Assembly: GCA_002938075.1 (NCBI GenBank)
Contig: PTLK01000073.1
Coordinates: forward strand, 1-8,546
From: Alphaproteobacteria bacterium MarineAlpha3_Bin3
Lineage (GTDB): Bacteria > Pseudomonadota > Alphaproteobacteria > Rhodospirillales > Casp-alpha2
DNA length: 8,546 nt
Direction of reading: 5' to 3'
The position numbers were made by a program, and so were the translations under genes. Of the stretch, positions 1 to 6,499 are shown one piece after another. Within the stretch, counting starts at the first letter, position 1. The number at the start of each line of letters is the position of its first letter. Below the pieces are notes generated by a model. It searched no databases. It saw only the letters and a list, made by a program, of their open reading frames with translations, and was not told where the DNA came from.

Positions 1-758
1 ACCGCGAACGCCAGGTAATTGACAGCGAGGTCGCCCGAAAGCCGCCATTCGTCGCCGATCGGGTCGTAGGACATTCCCTTGAGCTCGGTGATGTCGGCGC
101 CGCCGGACTTCAGCCCCGCCGCCAGCTCCGACGGGCGCACGAATTTGCGCCAGTCGTGGGTGCCCCGGGGCAGCCACCGGAGCACGTATTCGGCGCCGAT
201 CTTGGCCAGCGCCAGCGCCTTGAGGGTGCGGTTGAGGGTCGACAGCACCATGGCGCCGCCGGGCTTGACCAGTCCCGCCGATATCGCCAGGAAGACCCTA
301 AAATCGGCTACGTGTTCCACCACCTCCATGTTGAGGACGACGTCGAAGCGCCCCTTTTCGGCCTCCAACTCTTCCGGCAGCCGGTGGTGGTAGTCGATGT
401 CGAGGCCCGATTGTTGGGCGTGGGCCTTGGCGATTTCGATCGCCTCTTGGCCGGCGTCGATGCCGGTCACCGCGGCGCCGAGCCGCCGCATGGGTTCGCA
501 CAAAAGCCCGCCGCCGCAGCCGATGTCGAGCACGTCTAAGCCCTTGAAAGGCTCAGGGCCCAGAGGGTCCCGGTCGAAATGCCGGGCCACGTGTTGGCGG
601 ATGAATTCGAGGCGCACCGGGTTGAGCCTATGCAGCGGCCGGAAGTCCCCATTGGGGTCCCACCAGGACTCGGCGATGGCGGCAAAGCGGGCAATTTCGT
701 CCGCTTCGGCGGTCGACAAGCCGGGTTTGGGTGATTTTCCCTTTGCCGTTCGGGCCAT
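1..758 (-). CDS. ubiG: Ubiquinone biosynthesis O-methyltransferase UbiG (3' end cut by window edge)
   Basis: SAM-dependent methyltransferase that performs the two O-methylation steps of ubiquinone synthesis, acting on 2-polyprenyl-6-hydroxyphenol and demethylubiquinol at the inner face of the cytoplasmic membrane. Reading leftwards from the ATG at 758-756, the frame stays open to the window edge (252 codons), so only the last few residues should be missing. Visible features are the Rossmann motif I LDVLDIGCGGG at residues 74-84, the acidic strand-end GID at 98-100, the post-motif FDVVLNMEVVEHV at about 138-150, and the family-specific stretches LNRTLKALALAKIGAEYVL and LPRGTHDW. The end of the visible part, NYLAFA, matches the usual UbiG C-terminus. 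The first ~20 residues are Lys/Pro/Ala-rich and poorly conserved. An AGAGG lies about 11 bases before the ATG as a modest ribosome binding site. It is divergent from lysC, with which it shares a 120-base control region. Confidence 0.96.
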   Translation of the reverse strand, partial: MARTAKGKSPKPGLSTAEADEIARFAAIAESWWDPNGDFRPLHRLNPVRLEFIRQHVARHFDRDPLGPEPFKGLDVLDIGCGGGLLCEPMRRLGAAVTGIDAGQEAIEIAKAHAQQSGLDIDYHHRLPEELEAEKGRFDVVLNMEVVEHVADFRVFLAISAGLVKPGGAMVLSTLNRTLKALALAKIGAEYVLRWLPRGTHDWRKFVRPSELAAGLKSGGADITELKGMSYDPIGDEWRLSGDLAVNYLAFA

Positions 759-781
759 CGGTGGGTTGCCTCTGTTCGCTT

Positions 782-816
782 TAATAGAGTATGTATGCGC
801 CGCCCGCGCTTCAACA
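782..816 (-). promoter_or_regulatory. Candidate ubiG promoter
   Basis: On the minus strand TTGAAG (813-808) could be a -35 box. Seventeen bases on, TACTCT (790-785) sits at -10 position within the left arm of the inverted repeat and is followed by ATTAAAG. The -35 keeps TTGA; the -10 is weak. Position relative to ubiG (about 30 bases upstream of the ATG) is plausible. No equally good -35 is seen for lysC on the plus strand. Confidence 0.3.
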
Positions 817-822
817 TACTCT
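786..822. repeat. Perfect 9-bp inverted repeat in the divergent ubiG/lysC intergenic region
   Basis: AGAGTATGT (786-794) and its exact reverse complement ACATACTCT (814-822) are separated by 19 bases and sit between the two divergent starts. Each strand therefore carries ACATACTCT followed by an AT-rich stretch pointing outwards, GATAAG towards lysC and ATTAAA towards ubiG. It could be an operator with two half sites, a pair of symmetrical -10 regions, or a stem-loop in a leader RNA. Seven T residues at 832-838 lie nine bases beyond the right arm, too far for a normal intrinsic terminator. The repeat is certain; its function is inferred. Confidence 0.6.
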
Positions 823-878
823 GATAAGACGTTTTTTTGGATGAAAACCCCGTGGGATCCCCGATGGGGACCAGTGAT

Positions 879-2099
879 ATGGCTCGAATCGTACAGAAAT
901 TCGGCGGTACGTCGGTCGCCGACATGGCCCGGATCAAGGCCGTCGCCGCCACCGTCAAGCGAGAGCTCGACGACGGCAACGAGGTCGCCGTGGTGCTGTC
1001 GGCCATGGCCGGCGTCACCGATCAGCTTGTTGGCTATACCGCTGAGGCCGGCGGCGCCCATTACTCGTCCGAATGCGATGCCGTGCTCGCCACCGGCGAA
1101 CAGGTGACCGCCGGGCTGGTGGCGCTGTCCCTGCAGGAGATGGGCATTCAGGCCCGGTCGTGGCTGGGCTGGCAGATTCCCATCCGCACCGATGGGGTTT
1201 ACGGCAAGGCGCGGATCGAAAAGATCGAAATCGAGGCCCTGGAGCAATGCCTCGGCGCAGGTGAGGTGCCGGTGGTCGCCGGCTTTCAGGGGCTCGGCCC
1301 CGATGGCCGGATCACGACCCTCGGCCGCGGCGGCACCGATACCACCGCCGTCGCCCTGGCTGCGGCGCTCGGTGCCGAGCGGTGCGACATCTATACCGAC
1401 GTCGACGGCGTCTACACGTCCGATCCCCGGATCGTCGCCAAGGCGCGGAAACTGGAGAAAATCACTTACGAGGAAATGCTGGAAATGGCGTCCCTCGGCG
1501 CTAAGGTCCTGCAGACCCGGGCGGTCGAATTGGCAATGAAAAGCGGCCAGCGCCTGCATGTCCGGTCCAGCTATTCCGACGCCCCCGGAACCCTTGTTGT
1601 CGATGAGGATGAAATCGTGGAACAGGAAATAGTCAGCGGAATTGCCTACAGCCGGGACGAGGCCAAGATCACCCTTGTCCAGGTTGCCGACAAACCGGGC
1701 GTCGCGGCGGCCATCTTCGGGCCGCTGGCGGACGCCAGCATCAACGTCGATATGATCGTCCAGAACGTCTCCGCCGACGGCAAGACGACGGACCTGACGT
1801 TCACCGTCGCCAAGGGTGATCTGGAGCGCGCCGTCGAAACCGTCGAGTCAAACAAAAAGAAACTTCAATACAAGAACCTGATTTCCGATTCCGACGTGGT
1901 CAAGGTTTCGGTCATCGGCGTCGGCATGCGCTCTCATGCCGGCATCGCCCAGCGCATGTTCAAGGCCCTGGCCGAAAAAGGCATAAACATCCAGGTTATC
2001 TCGACGTCCGAGATCAAGATCAGCGTGCTGATCGCCGAGGAATACACCGAACTGGCCCTGCGCGCGCTGCACAGCGCCTATGGGCTCGACGTCGAATAA
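879..2099 (+). CDS. lysC: Aspartate kinase, class II (monofunctional, ACT-regulated)
   Basis: Phosphorylates L-aspartate with ATP, the first step towards lysine (and diaminopimelate), threonine, methionine and isoleucine. The 406-residue length is normal for the class. The kinase domain spans about residues 1-240, with the KFGGTSVAD nucleotide loop at 7-15, ATGEQV at 71-76, and GRGGTDTTA and TDVDGVYTSDPR at about 149-184. Two ACT domains follow (about 263-338 and 342-406), containing VADKPG and IVQNVS, the allosteric lysine/threonine site of this class. I chose the ATG at 879 because MARIVQKFGGTSV is the standard N-terminus. In-frame starts at 837 (TTG) and 864 (ATG) would add a poorly conserved MDENPVGSPMGTSD-type extension. 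GGGGA at 866-870 is a usable ribosome binding site. An internal start may yield a separate regulatory subunit (see 1605-1619). Followed by a 287-base gap, so probably transcribed on its own. Confidence 0.97.
   Translation: MARIVQKFGGTSVADMARIKAVAATVKRELDDGNEVAVVLSAMAGVTDQLVGYTAEAGGAHYSSECDAVLATGEQVTAGLVALSLQEMGIQARSWLGWQIPIRTDGVYGKARIEKIEIEALEQCLGAGEVPVVAGFQGLGPDGRITTLGRGGTDTTAVALAAALGAERCDIYTDVDGVYTSDPRIVAKARKLEKITYEEMLEMASLGAKVLQTRAVELAMKSGQRLHVRSSYSDAPGTLVVDEDEIVEQEIVSGIAYSRDEAKITLVQVADKPGVAAAIFGPLADASINVDMIVQNVSADGKTTDLTFTVAKGDLERAVETVESNKKKLQYKNLISDSDVVKVSVIGVGMRSHAGIAQRMFKALAEKGINIQVISTSEIKISVLIAEEYTELALRALHSAYGLDVE
1605..1619 (+). promoter_or_regulatory. Candidate internal ribosome binding site and GTG start for an aspartokinase beta subunit
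   Basis: GAGGA at 1605-1609 lies seven bases before an in-frame GTG at 1617, codon 247 of lysC. Initiation here would give a 160-residue protein consisting of both ACT domains, beginning (V/M)EQEIVSGIA. In class II aspartokinases of Bacillus and Corynebacterium the beta subunit is made from an in-frame internal start at this same point, just ahead of the first ACT domain (in Corynebacterium it begins MEEAVLTGVA, from memory). The placement and spacing are seen; use of this start is inferred. Confidence 0.45.
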
Positions 2100-2386
2100 C
2101 GGCCCCTCGCCGCAGGGCAGGCTCGAAGCCTTCGCCGGTGAGCACCGCGCCGCCGTTTAGGGTGGCCAAATGGGATTGCCCTGGGAGATAAGGCGTTCAC
2201 GCTTGAAGTCCTTTGGCGAGATATGAGACACTTCCCCCAGACGTCGGGAAATTTGCTATCGGCCGCCGGAAATCAGCGTTTTTTTACCTTGGGACAAGCC
2301 GAAAAAATGAACCGGGCGGCGGAAAGGGCCCTGGGCGGTCTGGGTCCTTATTGGCGTTGATTTCCAGGGATTGGATAAACAACAAC
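2100..2386. other. lysC-rodZ intergenic region
   Basis: This 287-base stretch holds no gene of convincing size. It has two small hairpins just after lysC (AGGCT/AGCCT at 2119-2131 and CGGTG/CACCG at 2136-2147). Neither has a T tract, so no clear intrinsic terminator is present. An 18-codon reading frame with a Shine-Dalgarno-like AGGGTGG lies at 2170-2226, a T7 run at 2279-2285, and a longer stem-loop at 2324-2349. The frame of rodZ is open back to TTG 2213, but the encoded segment does not resemble RodZ proteins. It probably contains the promoter for the downstream genes, although I cannot point to a good -35/-10 pair. Confidence 0.5.
2324..2349 (+). promoter_or_regulatory. Stem-loop in the probable 5' leader of rodZ
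   Basis: AAGGGCCC (2324-2331) pairs with GGGTCCTT (2342-2349) to form an 8-bp RNA stem with one G-U pair and a 10-base loop, 37 bases upstream of the rodZ ATG. It is not followed by a T run, so it does not look like a terminator. It could be a leader structure or a chance fold in GC-rich DNA. Confidence 0.3.
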
Positions 2387-3853
2387 ATGTCTTCTCCGCA
2401 ACAGCCCGAAAATACTCAACAACCGGACACCAGCGGTGTCGGCGCACTGCTCAAGGCATCTCGGCTCCGAATCGGCGAAGAGTTGAGCGAGGTCTCCGAT
2501 GTCCTCCGTATCCGCAACGTCTACCTGGAGGCCATCGAGGACGACCGCTATCAGGACCTGCCCGGCCCCACCTACGCCACCGGCTTCATCCGCGCCTATG
2601 CCGATCACTTAGGGCTCGACAGCGACGAGATCATCCACCGCTTTAAGGGCTGGACCAGCGGCGAAGAACTCTTATCCAACCTGGTGTTTCCCGAGCCGAT
2701 CTCCCAAGCCGGCATCCCCGGCGGCGCCATCGTTTTCGTCGGCGCCCTGGTGGTGATCCTGACCTACGGCGTCTGGTACGTGAATACGTCGGAAGATGGC
2801 TTCCTCGCCGAATTGATTTCGGCGGTACCGGACCGGCTGGCCAGGCTCGCCGACGAGAAAAGCAAACCGGAACAAGCCGCCCCGGCGCCCGAACCGATCC
2901 GAAAAGACCCGGGCCCAAAAACAGAGTCGGAGACTCAATCGGCGGCGCCCGCCGAACCCGAAAAGACGCCCAGGGCGGCTGAACCCGCGACCCCAGCCCC
3001 GGCCCCGGCTTCCGGGATGACCGATCAGGCGACGCCCGAACCCGAAAAAGCGCTGGAAAAGGTGGCCGAAAAAGCACCGCAAGCGGCGCCCGCTCCCGAA
3101 CCGAAACCGGACGCCCAAACACCCGCCGAAACGGAGAAGAAACCAGGCACGGAAGAAGCCCCCGAACAGCAGGCGGCGGCCTGGGAACCGCCCCCCGGCG
3201 TCGTTAAACCCCCGGAATCACCTCCGGCCCCGCAACCGGCGGCCCCTGCCGAGGCCGCACCCGCGACGGCAAGCGTCGGCGCCCCGGTGAGCGGCAGCGT
3301 CCCGGTGAGCGTTGGCGTAACTTCCCCGGCGGCCCCGGAAACCCGGATAGCGCCGCCAACCCGGACGCCCGAACCCGTCAACGCCCCGACCGTGGTGCCC
3401 ATGGACATGATCCCGTCGGTCCCGGCGTCGCCCAGGCCGCAAGCCCAGGCCGCCACCGTTGCGCCCGAAGCGTCGGTTGCCGCTTCCACGTCGGCGGCAG
3501 CCTCAGCCCGCGAAGAAACGCCGGAAGTCCAATCCGCCGCTGAAACCCCGGCCCGTGAAGCCCCGGCGGCTGGCGGCGCCGGGCGCATCGTGGTCAAGGC
3601 CAAGACCAACAGTTGGATCCAGGTGCGCGACGATGCCGCCGGCGAGCTGGTGCTGACGCGCATGTTGATGTCCGGCGACGGCTATATCGTCCCCGACCGT
3701 TCCGGGTTGACCCTTTCGACCGGAAACGCCGGCGCCCTGGAAATCCTGGTCGACGGCGAACCGGTGCCGGCCGTCGGCGGGGAAGGAACCGTACGGCGCA
3801 GAATCGTGCTCGATGCCGAAAGGCTGAAATCGGGCACCGCGGTACGCGAATAA
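2387..3853 (+). CDS. rodZ: RodZ-like protein: N-terminal HTH, one membrane span, long Pro/Ala/Glu linker, C-terminal RodZ domain (DUF4115)
   Basis: Bitopic inner-membrane protein of the RodZ family, which links MreB filaments to the periplasmic cell-wall elongation machinery. With ATG 2387 it has 488 residues. About 17-88 is the HTH_25-type domain (LLKASRLRIGEELSEVSDVL, then YLEAIEDDRY and LPGPTYATGFIRAYADHLGL, the family signature). One hydrophobic span follows at about 111-132 (IPGGAIVFVGALVVILTYG). Residues ~150-398 form a very long low-complexity linker: first charged and rich in Pro, Glu, Lys and Ala (PAPEP units), later Val/Ser/Ala/Pro-rich with little charge. The C-terminal domain at ~399-488 starts GRIVVKAKTNSWIQVRD. 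E. coli RodZ is 337 residues; the extra length is linker. ATG 2387 is preferred because the conserved domain begins just after it, although its Shine-Dalgarno is weak (GGGA or GGA 11-17 bases away). Its place directly upstream of ispG-hisS matches E. coli and supports the call. Confidence 0.88.
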   Translation: MSSPQQPENTQQPDTSGVGALLKASRLRIGEELSEVSDVLRIRNVYLEAIEDDRYQDLPGPTYATGFIRAYADHLGLDSDEIIHRFKGWTSGEELLSNLVFPEPISQAGIPGGAIVFVGALVVILTYGVWYVNTSEDGFLAELISAVPDRLARLADEKSKPEQAAPAPEPIRKDPGPKTESETQSAAPAEPEKTPRAAEPATPAPAPASGMTDQATPEPEKALEKVAEKAPQAAPAPEPKPDAQTPAETEKKPGTEEAPEQQAAAWEPPPGVVKPPESPPAPQPAAPAEAAPATASVGAPVSGSVPVSVGVTSPAAPETRIAPPTRTPEPVNAPTVVPMDMIPSVPASPRPQAQAATVAPEASVAASTSAAASAREETPEVQSAAETPAREAPAAGGAGRIVVKAKTNSWIQVRDDAAGELVLTRMLMSGDGYIVPDRSGLTLSTGNAGALEILVDGEPVPAVGGEGTVRRRIVLDAERLKSGTAVRE

Positions 3854-3925
3854 GGCTCGGTCCTCAGTCAGCCGCGAAGCCGGGTTAACCTTGACCTTGG
3901 GCTCGCCGATGCGGCAAATAACGTC

Positions 3926-3947
3926 TTAAGCCGAAAGGACTTAAAGG
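3926..3947 (+). promoter_or_regulatory. GAAA-capped hairpin overlapping the ispG ribosome binding site
   Basis: TTAAG CC (3926-3932) and GG (3937-3938) plus CTTAA (3940-3944) form a 7-bp stem with a GAAA tetraloop and one bulged A. The 3' arm takes in the first As of AAAGG (3943-3947), the best Shine-Dalgarno candidate, only four bases from the ATG at 3952. A second AAAGGA (3934-3939) lies in the loop and 3' stem. Folding would partly mask both sites. The fold is read directly; any regulatory role is inferred. Confidence 0.35.
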
Positions 3948-3951
3948 TCTG

Positions 3952-5232
3952 ATGTCCAATGGACTCACATTGACGGAAAGACGCAACTCCATCCCGGTCG
4001 ACATCGGCGGCGTCATCCTGGGCGGCAATGCGCCGGTGGTGGTCCAGTCGATGACCAACACCGACACCGCCGACGTCGCGGCGACGGTCGAACAGGTTAC
4101 CCAACTGGCCCGCGCCGGGTCGGAACTGGTGCGCATCACCGTCAACAACGAAGACGCGGCGAAGGCCGTTCCCCATATCCGCGACGAGCTCGACAAACGC
4201 GCCTGCGCCGTGCCGCTGGTCGGCGATTTCCACTACATCGGCCACAAGCTGCTGAGCGCCTATCCGGCCTGTGCCGAGGCGCTGGCCAAGTACCGGATCA
4301 ACCCCGGGAACGTCGGTTTCAGGGAAAAGCGCGACAAGCAGTTCTCATCCATGATCGAGACGGCGCTCGAATACGGCCGCCCGGTCCGCATCGGCGTCAA
4401 TTGGGGCAGCCTGGACCAGGAACTGGTGACCCGGCTGATGGACGAAAACGCGAAATTGCCCAACCCGAAGGACGCCGTCGAGGTCACCCGCGAGGCGCTG
4501 GTGGTCTCGGCCCTGGAAAACGCCGCCCGGGCCGAGGAGCTGGGGTTGGGCCGCGACCGGATCGTGCTGTCGTGCAAGGTCTCCGACGTGCAGAGCCTGA
4601 TCGCCGTCTACGCCGACTTGGCCGGGCGCTCCGATTACACGCTGCACTTAGGGCTGACCGAGGCCGGTATGGGCTCGAAAGGCATCGTCGCCTCGACGGC
4701 GGCGCTGGCGGTGCTGTTGCAGAACGGCATCGGCGACACCATCCGCGTGTCGCTGACACCCGAGCCCGGCGGCGACAGGTCCCGCGAGGTCGTCGTCGCC
4801 CAGGAAATCCTGCAGACCATGGGGCTGCGGTCGTTCGCGCCGCTGGTCATCGCGTGCCCCGGCTGCGGGCGGACGACGTCTACCGTGTTCCAGGGGCTGG
4901 CGGAAAAAATCCAGACCCATGTCCGCCAGCGCATGCCCGAATGGAAGAAGACCTATCAAGGCGTCGAGGACATGAACCTGGCGGTAATGGGATGCATCGT
5001 CAACGGCCCCGGCGAAAGCAAGCACGCCGATATCGGCATCAGCCTTCCCGGCACCGGCGAGGAACCGGCGGCGCCGGTGTTTATCGACGGTAAAAAAACG
5101 CTGACCCTGCGTGGGCCCGATATCGCCGAGGAATTCCAGAACATCGTCGATGACTACGTCGCCAGCCATTACAAGCGCCGTGGGGACAAGGACAAAAATA
5201 CCGATCGCGCCCCGTCCACCGCCGTTGGGTAG
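3952..5232 (+). CDS. ispG: 4-hydroxy-3-methylbut-2-enyl diphosphate synthase (flavodoxin-type), IspG/GcpE
   Basis: Cytoplasmic [4Fe-4S] enzyme of the methylerythritol phosphate pathway. It reductively opens the cyclic diphosphate MEcPP to HMBPP, the precursor of isoprenoids including the ubiquinone side chain. The 426-residue protein has the compact bacterial form: a TIM-barrel domain (about 1-280; VVVQSMTNTDTADV near the N-terminus, then VGDFHYIG, NPGNVGF and RIGVNWGSL) and a C-terminal cluster domain. The cluster ligands are visible as CPGCGRTTS (Cys302, Cys305) and GCIVNGPGE (Cys348, with Glu355 as the likely fourth ligand). All catalytic landmarks are intact. The start at 3952 gives the usual N-terminus, MSNGLTLTERRNSIPVDIG. 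Only 98 bases separate it from rodZ and 15 from hisS, so it probably shares their transcript. A small hairpin overlaps its ribosome binding site. The last ~20 residues are a charged, poorly conserved tail. Confidence 0.97.
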   Translation: MSNGLTLTERRNSIPVDIGGVILGGNAPVVVQSMTNTDTADVAATVEQVTQLARAGSELVRITVNNEDAAKAVPHIRDELDKRACAVPLVGDFHYIGHKLLSAYPACAEALAKYRINPGNVGFREKRDKQFSSMIETALEYGRPVRIGVNWGSLDQELVTRLMDENAKLPNPKDAVEVTREALVVSALENAARAEELGLGRDRIVLSCKVSDVQSLIAVYADLAGRSDYTLHLGLTEAGMGSKGIVASTAALAVLLQNGIGDTIRVSLTPEPGGDRSREVVVAQEILQTMGLRSFAPLVIACPGCGRTTSTVFQGLAEKIQTHVRQRMPEWKKTYQGVEDMNLAVMGCIVNGPGESKHADIGISLPGTGEEPAAPVFIDGKKTLTLRGPDIAEEFQNIVDDYVASHYKRRGDKDKNTDRAPSTAVG

Positions 5233-5247
5233 CCGGTAGTCACGCCC

Positions 5248-6492
5248 ATGTCCGATCTGCAGCCGGTTCGCGGCACCCACGATATCTTGCCCGAAGACCA
5301 TCGCCGTCACCGCCAGGTGACGGAAACGGCGCGCCAGATCGCGGCCCGCTACGGCTATGAGGAAATCTCGACCCCGGTGTTCGAGTTCTCGGAAGTCTTT
5401 AAGCGCACCCTAGGCGAGACGTCCGATATCGTCACCAAGGAAATGTTCAGCTTCGAGGACCGCGGCGGCGAGCAGCTGACCCTCAGGCCCGAAGTCACCG
5501 CCGGCGTCGCCCGGGCGTTCATTTCCGGCGGCCTGGCCCAGCACCTGCCGTTGAAGTTCTTCTGCCAAGGGCCGATGTTCCGTTACGAACGCCCGCAAAA
5601 GGGCCGCCAGCGGCAGTTCCACCAGATCGATGTCGAGCTTCTCGGCGTCGACGGCCCGTTGGCCGATATCGAGATCATTTCCTTGGCCGCCCACATCCTC
5701 GATGCGCTTGGGGTCGCCGACAAGGTGACCCTGGAGCTCAATACCCTGGGCGATACCGAAAGCCGTCAATCCTACCGGACCAAGCTGGTCGGCTACCTCG
5801 AAGGCTTCAAGGACAAGCTGTCCGAGGACAGCCTCGCCCGGCTGGATCGCAACCCGCTCAGGATTCTGGATTCCAAGGACCAAGGCGATCGGGCGGTGAT
5901 CGCCGACGCGCCGCTGCTGGAGGACCACATGAACGACGCCTCGAAGGCGTTTTTCGAGGACGTGCAAAAGGGGCTCAAGACGGCGGGCATCGAATACAAG
6001 ATCAATCCCACGCTTGTCCGCGGGCTCGATTACTATTGCCACATGGCGTTCGAGTTCACCACCGAGACCCTGGGCGCCCAGGGTGCGGTCCTGGCCGGCG
6101 GCCGCTACGACGGCCTGATCGAGGCCATGGGTGGGCCACCCACCCCGGGCACCGGCTGGGCGGCGGGGGTGGAAAGGCTGGCCCTGATGATTGCCGAACC
6201 GCCGGGCCCGGCCCGGCCCGTCGCCGTTGTTCCCATAGGCCAAGCGGCGGAGGCGGAGGCGCTTTCGCTTGTCCAAAGGCTCCGCCGAGCCGGTTTCACC
6301 GCCGATCTGGGGTTTTCGGGCAACCTCCAGAAACGCCTCAAGGGGGCCAACAAGGCCAATGCCGTCGCCGCCGTCATTATCGGCGAGGATGAATTGGCCA
6401 AGGGCGCGGCCACGGTTCGGGACATGGAAACGGGCGAGCAGACGGAAGTTAAGCTTTCAGCGCTTGAAGACCACCTCGCCCGTTACCGTTAG
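5248..6492 (+). CDS. hisS: Histidyl-tRNA synthetase
   Basis: Class IIa aminoacyl-tRNA synthetase that charges tRNA-His with histidine; cytoplasmic homodimer. At 414 residues it is in the normal range. The catalytic core occupies about 1-315: PVRGTHDILP at 6-15, TLRPEVTAGVARA at 78-90, motif 2 FRYERPQKGRQRQFHQID at 111-128, the histidine-specific LVRGLDYY at 256-263, AGGRYDGL at 283-290 and motif 3 GTGWAAGVERL at 301-311. The anticodon-binding domain follows from about 323 (RPVAVVPIGQAAEAEA) to the end. No key residue is missing. The start is fixed by the conserved MSDLQPVRGTHD. No strong Shine-Dalgarno precedes the ATG; the ispG stop lies only 15 bases upstream, so translational coupling is possible. 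hemA follows after seven bases. Confidence 0.98.
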   Translation: MSDLQPVRGTHDILPEDHRRHRQVTETARQIAARYGYEEISTPVFEFSEVFKRTLGETSDIVTKEMFSFEDRGGEQLTLRPEVTAGVARAFISGGLAQHLPLKFFCQGPMFRYERPQKGRQRQFHQIDVELLGVDGPLADIEIISLAAHILDALGVADKVTLELNTLGDTESRQSYRTKLVGYLEGFKDKLSEDSLARLDRNPLRILDSKDQGDRAVIADAPLLEDHMNDASKAFFEDVQKGLKTAGIEYKINPTLVRGLDYYCHMAFEFTTETLGAQGAVLAGGRYDGLIEAMGGPPTPGTGWAAGVERLALMIAEPPGPARPVAVVPIGQAAEAEALSLVQRLRRAGFTADLGFSGNLQKRLKGANKANAVAAVIIGEDELAKGAATVRDMETGEQTEVKLSALEDHLARYR

Positions 6493-6499
6493 GGGCGCC

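Noticed and set aside
837..878. Upstream TTG 837 or ATG 864 as the lysC start
   Set aside because: They add a segment not seen in aspartokinases; ATG 879 gives the conserved N-terminus and has an acceptable ribosome binding site.
397..1107. 236-codon plus-strand frame spanning ubiG and the start of lysC
   Set aside because: It runs antisense to ubiG and out of frame with lysC, both strongly supported by motifs; its product is Ser/Pro/Arg-rich with no domain.
2256..2285. T7 run after a GC-rich stretch as an intrinsic terminator for lysC
   Set aside because: The preceding GGCCGCCGG does not form a stable stem next to the Ts, and the run is about 180 bases beyond the lysC stop.
2213..2386. N-terminal extension of rodZ from TTG 2213
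   Set aside because: The added 58 residues do not look like RodZ, and the conserved HTH domain starts shortly after ATG 2387.
3025..3663. Long minus-strand frame (212 codons) opposite the rodZ linker
   Set aside because: It is the complement of a GC-rich, low-complexity Pro/Ala linker, encodes only Gly/Ala/Ser/Thr-rich sequence, has no recognisable domain and lies fully inside a well-supported gene.
3883..3890. GGTTAACC palindrome between rodZ and ispG
   Set aside because: A single 8-bp palindrome with no flanking promoter or repeat structure is likely chance.
6269..6499. N-terminal extension of hemA into hisS
   Set aside because: It would overlap the conserved hisS C-terminal domain by over 220 bases; ATG 6500 gives the standard GluTR N-terminus.
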